Assembly: GCA_038501785.1 (NCBI GenBank)
Contig: JBAMJR010000189.1
Span: 2,511,501 to 2,575,500, forward strand
Length of the DNA stretch: 64,000 nucleotides
Direction: 5' to 3'
DNA from: Myoxocephalus aenaeus
Lineage: Eukaryota; Chordata; Actinopteri; Perciformes; Cottidae
The notes below the pieces were generated by a model, which saw only the letters and a list, made by a program, of their open reading frames with translations, was not told the DNA's origin and ran no database searches. Position 1 is the first letter of the stretch. Every line of letters begins with the position of its first letter. The position numbers were made by a program, and so were the translations under genes. This document shows positions 49,911-61,400 of this stretch, in pieces.

Positions 49911-52039
49911 TTAATTAAAGAAGCCGCCGATGGCTCCCATCGCCTTGGCCACTGAGACAAAAGTGAGAGAGAGACAAGAGAATATTAAAAAAAAAATATA
50001 TACCACAAAAAGCCAAAATGGACCCTGAAGATCAGATTGACAGCTGCATGTTTTTAAACAGTAACGTAATATTATTATCCAGGATGAACTGTCACAACTT
50101 TACTGATCGTCTGACTTTTCCAACTAGAACCATCATCAGGTCCACATGTGGATGTACCTGCAGAGCTAAAGGCATTCTGGATGCGATTTTGTGGGAAAAT
50201 ACGAAATATTTATTAATCTTGTTGTAGCTTTTGCTACGGATGCTGGATGAGAGCCGTCTAAGCATCAGAGCCAGAGTTCCACGCTGCATTGTGGGTAGGC
50301 GAAAATGGTGAACTGACTGGTCGGCACGCGGTTTCATCAAAGTGTTATTCAAATCCAATCACCAATCAATTCCCCCAGACCAAAGGACTCACCTCCTCCC
50401 TCCTCCTCCTCCTTCTTCTTCTTATTCTTGTCATCGTCTCCTCCACTAACCATCGAGAGGACGTCTCCGAGGCCGAAGCCATTGTCGTCCTTCGGCTTCT
50501 CCTGTTCAGCCCCTCCTTTCGCCTCCTCCTTCTTGTCTTCTTTGTTACCCATGACATTGTCGATGGCCTTCTCCACAAACTCCTCTGTGGAAACAAACAG
50601 CTGTCAGCTTCCCTATTATCATACGTACAGGTGGAACCGGGTTTCTGTCTGCAGCGCTGCGTTAGATCCAACCTGCCTAGAGCAAATGGGTGGGGATCCC
50701 AAATATTTGAAGGTAAATAAATGAAGTAAATTCACTGACTGTGTTTCCCTTCACCTTGGTGTTCTACAGCTCATATGATATTGATATGAATACCAGCCCC
50801 TATTGTCCTTGATCTCTAAAGAATCAGCAACTCCTTGTAAACGAATCAGCAACTCCTCATAAATATGATCAAAAGTCAAGAGTCTGATCAAAAGATGACT
50901 CCTCGGTCGCTCCCCGGGTTTTTTTAAATTGTATTTTCGGTGCCTTCTCATCATGCCACAGAGTAATACTGCACCTCTTTAGAAAGATTAAGCATTTTCA
51001 AGCCTTTCCAGTCCAAAAATCATGTTTTTCGGTTCAGAAATAGAAAAATTAGTCTCGGTCAGCGCGTGTCATCTGACACGGTTTCAGATGAGTCTGAGGG
51101 CCAATGACATCACAGGACCTCGAAAAAAAAAAGAAGTCCTGTTGCTTTTTCGCGTCAATACTGATCAAATAAGTGATCTACCCACTACTGGAAGATTCGT
51201 ACAGTCTCTACGGTTACAGCCGTGGTACTTTGAGTGAAATCCGCCGTTGTTACGGGTACTAAATTAGTTAAATAGTGAAACGTTATAATCGCTCAGTCAT
51301 GTTGAGGAGTTTACGGAATTACGTAATTATAAAAATATAACAATCTTTTTTTTTTTTAAATGTAGTCCATAGTTTCTCTTCTCACAAGGGTTTACAGCAC
51401 TTTAGCAGTTTAAATGTATTAGATCGGACCTGTGGATAATGATCTAGAAGCGTTTGGTTTAAACTCACTTCCTCATTCACGAAAAATCTGTAAAAACAGG
51501 CTCCAAGCCGATGGGGTGGAGAGACTCCAGAGAATAAATACATTGTATATACAAGATGAGGGAAAGTCCTTGTTTGGCCTTTTTAAGTTTGGATGGAGGC
51601 GGACGAAGAAGCTGTCGGAGTCGAATCTCAAGAACAGAAATGAGAATTTAACGTATTTTTCCTTGACGACAATCAGCAAAGCTCAGATCATAACACTGAA
51701 ATGTAACTTTGAAAATAATTAACACTTTTCTATCTCAATTCTAATCATTTTAAATTAGAAAACCCAATTGTTCCACATAATAATCCATATATTCTGCATG
51801 TTGCCCCCCTCACTATTTATTATTATGATTGTTATTTGTATCTTTGGAAACGTTCTACTCACTTGAAAACAAACGTGTGCATGTTTAATAAAATATATGC
51901 TTCATACTCAATGCTTTTCTGGCTTAAACTCGTTGAGAAGAAAGTCAAGCTTCCTCTTTAAAAGTAAAAGGTCATCATACTTCTAATGAAACTCACCCGC
52001 TTTCTCTCCGGCCATCTTAGATAAGAATTTTGCATCCAT
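49911..52039 (-). CDS. Unrecognised small charged, Gly-rich protein, three exons, 91 residues
   Basis: I do not recognise this gene. Exons in transcript order: 51997-52039 (43 bases), 50393-50584 (192), 49911-49951 (41). All have GT-AG borders, and phases join to 276 bases including the stop. The protein begins MDAKFLSKMAGEKAEEFVEK, possibly an amphipathic helix. The middle (about residues 28-78) is rich in Lys, Glu and Asp, with a GFGLGDVL motif near 50-57 and a K/E run before 78. It ends VAKAMGAIGGFFN. It has no signal peptide or membrane segment; it may be a soluble, largely disordered cytosolic protein. A TATA-type promoter lies just upstream. Gene reality rests on splice continuity plus promoter position. 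Function is unknown. Confidence 0.72.
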
Positions 52040-52165
52040 GTCTGCTGGTGATGTGAAGCTTTGTGCTGCCTTGAGTGAGTGTCAGGTGTATATAAGGGGG
52101 AGGGGCTTATAGAGGCAGGTGACTCTCTGGTATCAGGGTGGACCAGTCTCACAGGTAGTAGAGGT
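52040..52165 (-). promoter_or_regulatory. TATA-type core promoter of the small charged-protein gene (duplicated block, copy 2)
   Basis: Upstream of the minus-strand ATG at 52037-52039, the minus strand reads CTATAAGCCCCTCCCCCTTA then TATACACC, at about 52083-52115. This gives two TATA-like motifs (CTATAAG and TTATATA) 45-75 bases from the ATG, leaving room for a very short 5'UTR. Related copies at 48786-48935 and 53085-53150 mark it as part of a duplicated block. Confidence 0.6.
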
Positions 52166-52169
52166 GTGG

Positions 52170-52173
<4 letters not shown>

Positions 52174-52251
<78 letters not shown>
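52174..52251. repeat. (GT)n microsatellite upstream of the small gene
   Basis: About 38 GT units. The homologous position in the duplicated copy (about 53178-53213) also carries a GT repeat. Confidence 0.95.
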
Positions 52252-52252
<1 letters not shown>

Positions 52253-52255
52253 TGA

Positions 52256-52490
52256 TACCTCCTTAAAGAAGAAATTAAAGAAGGCTGCATGACTCACCAC
52301 TTTTATTCATATTCACATAAAGGCCCTTAAACAAAGACCATCTATTCACGTGTCCATCACATTTATTTACGGTTCAGCTGTAAAATGTTGAAAACAGACT
52401 GAAGTTTGGCCTCCGTTTATGATTGTCGACTGAAACATTTCATCTCGTGAAGACGGATATCTGCGTCTAATAACGTCTTTGCTTTGACTT
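52256..52490. repeat. Tandemly duplicated upstream block, copy A
   Basis: Matches 53214-53418 over most of its length. Shared stretches include acgtgtccatcacatttatt, cagctgtaaaatgttgaaaa, cagactgaagtttggcctcc and gtctaataacgtctttgctt. No coding sequence was found. Confidence 0.85.
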
Positions 52491-52767
52491 TGTTTAAAAC
52501 ATGTTGCTAATGAAAGAGCTCTCATCAGTTAATCTAAGGTGCCTGGTTGAGGGTTATGCCACGAAGCTACCAAAGCTACCAAAGCCTAGGCGCTGCAATG
52601 AGGATGATATTGTGGTAATTTAGCTTGAAGCTTCACTGACTAAACTAAACTAAACTATAGTATGACGCCTTTGGGCGGCGAGGCTGAAGCAAGTAAAAAA
52701 TAAGTAAAATATTTACAATAAATAAATAAAAGATATCTACCGGCTGATTGGTTGATCCTCGTCACAC

Positions 52768-53008
52768 GGCTGTAGCTCAGGGGGATGAGTGGTCGTCCCG
52801 CAACCACAAGGTAGCCGGCTCGATCCCCAGTCCCCGCATAGCTCACACGTCGAAGTGTCCCTGAGCAAGACACTGAACCCTAAATTGCTCCCCGGGCGCC
52901 TCACAGGGCTGCTCACTGCTCCTTAAGACATTAAGGACGGGTTAAATGCAGAGGACACATTTCATGTATGTACTATGACGAATAAAAAGGATTTCTATTT
53001 CTATTTTC
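52768..53008 (+). repeat. tRNA-derived SINE
   Basis: The 5' part resembles Pol III boxes (tagctcagggggatgag and gctcgatccccag). It is followed by gaagtgtccctgagcaagac and a 3' tail of aataaaaagg-tttctattt. A second, more decayed copy is at 63178-63365. The clover-leaf is not intact, so it is not a functional tRNA gene. Confidence 0.75.
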
Positions 53009-53084
53009 TACGATCTCTCTGGGCGATGTTGCTTAAATGCCTTCGGCGGTCTCCATACACTATGGATGTGCTGGAGCCGCCCCT

Positions 53085-53150
53085 CTTTACTTATAGAGGC
53101 GGGTGACTCTCTGGTCTCGCCCCGTTCAAGAATCAGGGTGGACCAGTCTC
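53085..53150. repeat. Partial promoter-block duplicate (copy 3)
   Basis: Contains acttatagaggcgggtgact, ctctggtctcgcccc and agaatcagggtggaccagtc, as in copies 1 and 2. The exon-1 start is not present here. Confidence 0.7.
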
Positions 53151-53213
53151 AGAGGACTTATAGTTTACATATGAATGTGTGTGTGTGTGTGTGTGCGTGT
53201 GCGTGTGTGTGTG

Positions 53214-53418
53214 TATTACCTCCTTAAAGAAGAATTTAGAGAGGGCTGCATGACACCTTAAACAAAGATGATCTTTCACGTGTCCATCACATTTATTTAC
53301 AGTTCAGCTGTAAAATGTTGAAAACAGACTGAAGTTTGGCCTCCGTTTATGATTGTCGACTGAAACATTTCATCTCGTGAAGACTGATATTTGCGTCTAA
53401 TAACGTCTTTGCTTTGAA
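53214..53418. repeat. Tandemly duplicated upstream block, copy B
   Basis: Counterpart of 52256-52490. Together with copy 3 of the promoter block and its GT repeat, this forms a unit of about 0.35-0.4 kb repeated in tandem, with a SINE inserted between the two units. Confidence 0.83.
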
Positions 53419-53555
53419 ACACTTTGATCAGATTCCCCTGATTTCATGTGTTTTCATGTTCCATCTTTAATCCTTAATGTTGAGTAAAAATAATCTATCA
53501 GGCTGAACTTCCATGTTCCCTCCTCTTTCTTCACCTTTTAGTTTTTACGTCTCCA

Positions 53556-54655
53556 TAACGTGTTTAACGTGAAATCGCTATGAATTGTGGGTAACTCCCT
53601 TAGTCAATTTAGAGACTTGGGATGTACCCACAGACAGACTGTGGGTCCCAAGTCTCTAAATTGCATCCCCGTTTCCCTCAATTGCGTCCTTTCCCTCCCA
53701 CCAGAGATGCATAGAGAGACGCAAGGAAACCATGCGAGGAGAGAAGACGCAAGGAAACATGTTTTAAGAGACATGAGACGTCCTTTCCTTCTGAAGCGTC
53801 ACGTGAAGCGACGTCGGTTTCTGATGACTGCGGCCGCCTGACAGCTGTCAGTTTTTAGCGAACATTCCAATAAAAATGCACTTCAAATATTGATAAAAAT
53901 GATCGTACGTTTTCAGTTGATTTAATGTTGCTAAACTACTACTTATGATAACTTTGTCTTTATTAATATGAGTGTCAGAGTGGAGATATTTTCTCTGTCG
54001 TCTGTTACCGTTTAATAAACTGCATTGAGTATTTTTAAACGGTGTTCTGTGTCCTGCTTATACGCGCAGGATCGATTTCTACCGGCGGAATGCGTCTTAT
54101 TTATTTATTTATTATTTACGTCTGTATGTTTTTAAATTCTGATTGTGACATCATTATAAAATAACCCACAATATAAATATAGTTTCTTTTCATTACGTGT
54201 TGTAAAAAAGTGTTTCCTCTCTCCAGCTCTCTTATTTAAATTATAAAAGTTATTGAGGGAAACAGATCAAATCTTTGAAGACAGTTGTTTGTGGTCCTTT
54301 TGTTGTTCAGACCTACAATGAACATATTTAACCAAATGATGAATAAGAAAACAGATATAATATATAACTTGAGTTTAATCTGTGATCGTCTCTGGTATGA
54401 AACTCCAGCATCAATCCGCTCAGCTGCAGCGTCCAATCACATAACAGATGAACAGTGAGGGGGCGTGTCCAGGATTAAAACACTTCCTGGAAGCCCGCTC
54501 TCGGGGATCCTCGATCATGGCTCCTCCGATTTCCCTCCTCGCTCCTCGATCCTCGCTCCTCAGAGCCGAATAAGAGCTTTGGGACGGCCTTCAAGATGGC
54601 GGCGCTGAACCGAGGATCGAGGAAACGACAATTTAGAGACTTGAGATGCACCCCT
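53556..54655. mobile_element. Second copy of the fold-back family, one arm only
   Basis: Begins with the same prefix as at 41028 (ttgtgggtaactccct), then a small inverted pair at 53606-53665 (caatttagagacttgggatg and its complement). After a Gly-like cttgcgtc-type section, 53800-54655 follows the right arm of the 41206-43029 element in the same order (gtcggtttctgatgactgcg, aggatcgatttctaccgg, gaaactccagc, gaaacgacaatttagagact). The left arm is absent. Confidence 0.75.
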
Positions 54656-56000
54656 TGTCTGTGTGTGTGCTATACTGTAACGCACTCCTGCCAGGGAATT
54701 ACTCAGATCCACCTACAATTTAGTCAGTACAATCTAAAGACCTTGGTGATCAAAAGCTTTACGTTTAACGGCCACTTTACGTGAATTTCCATTACATAAG
54801 CTCATGTAACTCCTCTGGACTTGTTCGTGGACGCTTTGTCAGACGGTCGCAGACACTCGGCCGCGTGAGCCGGCGTTCAGCCACACAGACAGACAGACAG
54901 ACAGAGAGAGTATTATTTAATGTATTTATTTATATTTATATATATAAAAAATAGTAATCTTTTTAAATATTTGAGTTAAATTTAGTCTCCAATTTCTTTA
55001 GTTCATTCTCATCCTCTTGAGTTCAGGTGGGCCGTGAAGTTAAACTTGAAGACATTCCCTCCAGGTGTTCCAGAGACATGGCATCCACGAGAGTAGACCC
55101 GAATATGAAGTGAAACCTAAAGCTCCCCCAAGAACCCGCTACAACAAGACCAGACCAGCTCGTGTTGACGTTGATCTTTTTCATCATTTTATTATATATA
55201 GTATATTTATAATATGTACAGAAAGAAAACATGATCAAACTCAGCAGGGAGACGGCACCAAAGTGAACAAGCCGAACAGAAAAGAAGACAGAAGGTGACT
55301 TGACAGGCGAGCTCCTGCCCGGTGCTTTTTATTACCAAACAACACCTATTGAGTGCCTTTATTCAGCCATTGAACAGCGACGGACAAAGTGTGCAAATGA
55401 CGTGGGAAAAATACCCCTTTCAAAACCGAACCAATACAAAAAGAGAACTTAAGAAGAAAAGTCAAGTGTTTTGTTTCATCAGAATCACATTCATAAGCAA
55501 AAGCACTACTACCCCTGTGTGTCTTTGACCACGCACCCAGCATCCCCTCAGACCTCCGTGGACTAGACGACAGTAGTAATATTCAATGAATACATTAAAA
55601 ATCAATAGAATATCAAGACTTGTTGAAACAAAGATTAAAAAAAAATAAAGAAAAAAGAAGAAAATCAGTCATCAAACCCCAAAACATCCGGCATGTGTGT
55701 GTGTAGAGTTTCAAATGATTGCTTGTTTTCATCTACTCAAGAGAGACTGGCGTGATGTGTCCAAAGAGCTCAGGAATGTTACACGCACACAAACACACTT
55801 ACTGCTGACACACACTGCTCGTTCCTTTCCTCCCCCTTAAACTCAGATCCCAGTCCTGCTCAGCAAACAGCATTTCTAGTTTAGCTTAACAGGGATGAAA
55901 CACACAAGGCTAAAAATACTAACTGTGGACAATGACGCCATCATACACACACACCTTAGTATTCTTACTGAGCATCAATTAGTGACGTGGCGCCACAAAT

Positions 56001-56025
56001 GGGGGGGGGGGGGGGGGGGGGGGGG
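56001..56025 (+). repeat. G25 homopolymer
   Basis: Twenty-five consecutive G residues followed by G-rich sequence (gagagggggagg). It could fold as a G-quadruplex and its length is unreliable. Confidence 0.85.
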
Positions 56026-57592
56026 AGAGGGGGAGGATGTTGTCCTCAACACGATGTGGACTCTATGGTCTATTCAGGTCTCAGGGGGACTGTGTTGGCG
56101 TTCCAGGCTTTTTCCTGCAGTGAGAACCAAAGCCCGCGCTACTCTCCTCTCAGCAGAGGGGGCGGAGCTCGAGGAAGCAGTGACACACGGTTGTCTGGAG
56201 GGGGGATGGAGAGGTGGGAGTTCATATCCGGTCCAAACCAAGACCAGTCAGTCCCTGGACCTCCGGAATGCCCCCTAGAACAGTACACAAGTGATGAAAC
56301 TACAGGACAGCTTCTGAGAGAGCATTGAAGGAGGGCGAGGCCCTGAAGCTACTCTAGACAGCACGCTGATCCTTTAACCTTATTTTCCAGTTCTTTGTAA
56401 AAAAAAGAAAAAGTAGCGGCTCAGATAGATGAGGCCCAATCGAACCGTTTTGGGTGTGGAGGCCGAGGGATGCTCTCCTACTCACATTCCTCCCGGTTTC
56501 CCTGGAGATCCGGCTGAGACCCGACACAGCTATGAGTTTCAGAGCTCCAGGCACGTAAACAACCAGCCCATTCTCAGTGTCGCCATAGCAACCACGCGGC
56601 CCTGTGTCCGATCAACACAGTTCACATGAACAACAACAGATCCAGTTTGCTCCTCTCAAGTCAAGTAACATTATTCTGCCGACGAGCACGGGGAAAGATC
56701 CCTAAATACACGGTAAACGGACCATGAGTTATGATTAACCACACGGGAAACTACTTTTGGAAGATGAGTCTAGAATTTCCAAAGGACAGAGGGAGTCTCT
56801 CAGTGTGCACGTGAGGACAGGCGTGCACATAGAATCCCCCAACAGCGCCTGGAAAAGAGAACGCACTTCCTCGTTCGTTTGGACAGAGTCATTTGTGTGA
56901 AAACAAAGAAGAAGAATCACAAGGAGGACGAACTGGAACCCTAAAGCAGGTGACGCCCAGACCATGAGGTGACCCCCCCCCCCATCCTCAAACACCCACA
57001 CCCCATCTCCACCTCCACTTCATCTGCAAACAAGCTAGAATGAAATGACGACCTTTAACCTCCTCCGTCACATACGGAACACGAGCGCTTTGGGTTATTG
57101 GAAAAGTTGCATCAGTATCAGAGTATCAATGAGAAATAAATAAAAAATAAAAAAAACTATAAAACCACAACAATAATAAAAGTCATTGTAAGATCAATGC
57201 AGAATTTAGCCAATCGTTTTTCTTTAAATGAATCTGAGAGTGCCCCCCCCTAACACACAAACACTTTTCTTCATCTGACCCTGGACTGGAGTATTTAGTG
57301 TCATTCCAGGGAGTGGCTGTGTTAAATGTCACGTTGCCTTCTTTTGTGGATGAAATGGAGACTAAAAAACAGAAAAACTAACACCATGTATTCTCAGGAC
57401 CCCGCCTCCAACCCGCCTCTATATGTGGAATCAACCACACCTACAGCCTGTCTTTGCTCCTGTGTGTGATGTCATTACAGGTCCAGACCAAAGGCCACGG
57501 CGGAAACATTTTGAGCCCAAAAACTATTTATTTCAGTAAATCTGCCCAAAGCTTTTCTGTGAATTTCTTGTCTAGCTGGTTGATGCTGGCTA

Positions 57593-57693
57593 GCTGACTG
57601 GTTAGCGGTTAGCTCGCTGACTGGTTAGCGGTTAGCTCGCTGACTGGTTAGCGGTTAGCTCGCTGACTGGTTAGCGGTTAGCTCGCTGACTGG
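57593..57693. repeat. 23-bp minisatellite, 4.4 identical copies
   Basis: The unit gctgactggttagcggttag+ctc is repeated at 57593, 57616, 57639 and 57662, with a partial fifth copy. The copies are identical, suggesting recent expansion. The tract lies in the presumed rab1b 3'UTR or flank. Confidence 0.92.
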
Positions 57694-58033
57694 CCGCACG
57701 AGTGGTCACGATGCCATCTAGCCGTAAACAGAAGCTCAGAAAGGTCTGTGTAGGATGCAGATTCATCCGCAGCAAATGCAGGAGAACAGGTACGTGGCTT
57801 GAATTCACCCAAATGACGTAAAGCGAGAATTTCCCCTCTGAACACACCTGTGCCTCGGCTTGCCGAATGGGCCTTCCTCAATTTTCATCAATAAATAGTG
57901 ATGATGCGTCGCTGTTCAGCAACACTTCCTACAGCGTATGACTCCAGCACACCAAGTTTGGACCTAAAATGAGATCAGCAAAGACAGACTTTGGCCAAAA
58001 GGCTTTGAACCCGTGAGAGAGTGTGTGTGTGTG

Positions 58034-58076
<43 letters not shown>

Positions 58077-58470
58077 ATGAGCTCAATTGAAATCTAATCT
58101 TCCACTGGTTCCATTCCAATCTAAATCAATCCCCCCCCCCCGTGCCCGTATTCCTCCTGTCCTCTTGATGGACAGTAGAAGTCGCCCGGGGCATCTGTCC
58201 CTCCCTCACAGGTTTCCCCTCTCGGTTGTTTGATGGGTGCCCGACATGAACCCCTGTGAAGTTTCAATCTGTTTCCTGATCTGGACACTAACGGTTTACT
58301 CCTGTTGGAGCCAACCGTCACTGGGTCTCCTGATGGACGGGGGAGTCGGGGTAACAGGGTGTTTTTCTGGGGGAACAGTGGGGTGAGGGAGTGGCAGAGG
58401 TTATGGGCGGGAACACAGAAAGGGAGAATTCAGTGGAGGGTGGTGGTGGTGGGTGGTCAACGGGGGTCTC

Positions 58471-61400
58471 TTAACAGCAGCCCCCTCCGGACTGCCGGAC
58501 AGGGGTGCTGTCGATCTTCAGGTTGGGCTTGTCTCCGCCGGCCGTGGCCCCGGGTCCCATGCGCTTCTTGATCTCCGCGGCCATGGTCATGAAGGCCTGC
58601 TCCACGTTGGTGGCGTTCTTGGCGCTCGTCTCCAGGAAGGGGATGGCCAAGGAGTCGGCGAACTCCTGCAACGGGGAGAGAGTGGCTCGTGGTGAACGTG
58701 TGCATTCAGAACATACAGAGAGGTGAGAGTCAGACAGTAAATACACACAAGCACATGTTTCGTTGACGCTCTTGTGTGTTTTTTTTTCACTATTAAGAGG
58801 TTTTTCATGCACTGGTCATTTTTAGGGATATAAATATATTTTGAATGTCGTTTCTTCCTGATTTATGGAGTGATACAAAGAGAGGTAAGCATATCTTATA
58901 TGCCTCATTTACACATTATTATTTTTTTAACTCCTAATACTAAAAATACTTGTCTTGATGTAGGTAAGTAATCAAGTGGGAAAGAAATTGTGAGATCTAT
59001 CAGTGTCTCCCCTTAATTGGAAGAAGAAAAGAAAATGGACAGATGGCACAAACGCTGTTCCTTTAACTAAATACTCGCTGGTCCAGTCGGACACAAATAA
59101 CTCGGGTTGTACTGAATAGTCGAGCGTCAAAGCTCAAAAAGCTCAAAAAAATCCACATTGAACGCTGCGCTGCCTCTGTTTTCCTTCACATGTCTGTTCG
59201 TTGTGCTGTGGAAGCTCCCCGTGAATTACATTTATATAACCACAATATGTTTAGGGTGATAACTTCATATAACATAACAAACATCTGAAGCTTCATTCAA
59301 AAACCTCAAAAAAAGCATCCAGCGTAAAAGAAAATGGCATTCAGCAGCCCTAGAAATAACATTTTAGGAGAAAAACACAAACCAATTCAGTTGGATGTTT
59401 TCAATATAAGCATAATAAAGTACTTTTAATAAGAAATATTATTGTCGGTTTTCCGGATTGCTGTTAATAACAAATACATTGTCCTGCACAGGTGTTTCAC
59501 ATTACAAGACCTCTGGCAGTGCAATGGGCATAATCCGTCCTTTTCCTTGTGGGCTTTTATTGTGAAAGATCACAGTGATCAAAAAGACGGCAAAGCAGAA
59601 GCTCGTATACGTGTTGGAGACATAGATAATTGCAATACCTCAAATGTTCATTTTGTATTAACGTATTAAAAGAAGTATCCCTCTCTCATGCAGAGGGATA
59701 ACAAACATGTTGTCAGAAGGCAGCCTCACCTTAGCTGTTGTGTAGTCCACTACTTTCTTCGTGGTCAGGTCACACTTGTTGCCCACCAGCAGCTTGTTGA
59801 CATTTTCACTGGCATAGCGGTCGATTTCCTGGAGCCACTGCTTGACGTTGTTGTAGGACTCCTGCGTGTCGACAACAATGTGAGCAGTTTACAGCTTTTT
59901 ATCACAGCTATGACTGTGCAGTTGCATTTATACAGTTGATCCGTGGGTTTTCTTTTTTAGTTGGCCTCATAAATGAAGTCAGACCAGATCATTACGTCTG
60001 CAGACTTATTCTCCTAATTAAAAAAAAAAAAAGGGACAGTCCAGCCCAAAATAAAAAAAAAACACACATTTTCCGTTTTCCCTGCACTGCCATTTACCAA
60101 TATAGACAGTAGCTGGTGTGAGTAGCCAAGTGTTGGAGACGTCGGCCTTCACTCCAATAGAACGGCAACATCTCTCCACAAAATCAGGACTCTGTTACTC
60201 AACATAAACCACATAACTTGTTGTGAGCAGTTTCATGTATCGTGCAGAAAGAAGCAGGCGTCCTACTCATGGACAAGAGGCTTGTGATTTCGACATTAAA
60301 AAAGGGGCAAAACACGTCATTAATACAGCAGTAACAACTATCTGACTACTCATACCCAAACAATCTAGATTGATAAATACTTCAGGTGAGAGGAAGCTAT
60401 GTATTTTTTTTATTCAGGGTGAACTGTCCCTATAACAAGTTGTTTTGAACTGTAGTAGCGAAATTTAAATGAACATACTGGGCATGAATTATCACGCTGG
60501 GACCAGAGACACGTTGAATTGTATTCAGATGTATTTCAGTTGATCAGAACTGTGGTCTGACGAATGTGACCCAAACATCTGTGTTCAGACCAACCTCACA
60601 TTAACACGGTTAGCGTGGAACAGGGTTGGTTTGAACCTCAACACATGTAACGGAACTAAACTACGATAAAGTACTGGAGTCATTTCCTTCTCTGCACCCA
60701 CCTGATCCGTCACATCATATACAACTATGATGCCGTGGGCTCCGCGGTAGTAACTGGAGGTGATGGTGCGAAACCTCTCCTGACCGGCAGTGTCCCACTG
60801 AGAGAGAGAGAGAGAGAGAGAAGGATGAGAAATCAATACCACAAAAACACCACATCATAAAGAAATTTGAATAAACAAATAAAGAACAACTCCCTCATGT
60901 CTTGTTAGGAGCAGCATGTGATGATGACATCACAGCACACATTATACTGAGTTGACCACATTCATTTACAGGCTAATAGAAAACAGCTGACTTCAAGCCC
61001 TCAGTGGTTTTCTTTGTTCCCGCCGAGCACGACACACTTACAGGAGAACTAGCTTTTATTTCATCTGAAGTATTTATGGAGTAGGAAAAACATTATTGTT
61101 TTTATGTATTTGGCAGGTGAGGCTGCAGGTGTATGCCAGACGCCTCACAGTATCATCAGCTCCATGTCTGCGCCTGTGAGGGACACAGTGGATTATTTTG
61201 TGGCGTTCCTCCTCCTCCCGCTAAGAAGTCATGGGAGCGCTCACGTCATCCGACAGCACGGACCCGACCCGATTAGCGTAACTTAGTTTCTGGAGGTCCT
61301 TCTTAATGAAGCAGGTCTTTCATTGCCAAGTCAGACCTTGCCAGTTAACCATCCTGTGGTGTCCTCAGACTTTGTGAATCAAAATGAACAATATAAATAC

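Larger units (their letters stand above)
54660..58470. other. Intergenic sequence and probable rab1b 3'UTR
   Basis: No further gene was found. It contains a G25 run (56001-56025), a 23-bp minisatellite, a GT repeat at about 58020-58075 and C-rich runs. Minus-strand AATAAA signals occur near 55325 and elsewhere, so the rab1b 3' end was not fixed. Confidence 0.4.

Noticed and set aside
52768..52840. tRNA gene
   Set aside because: A and B box-like motifs are present, but the acceptor stem does not pair and the sequence continues into a SINE body with a second copy.
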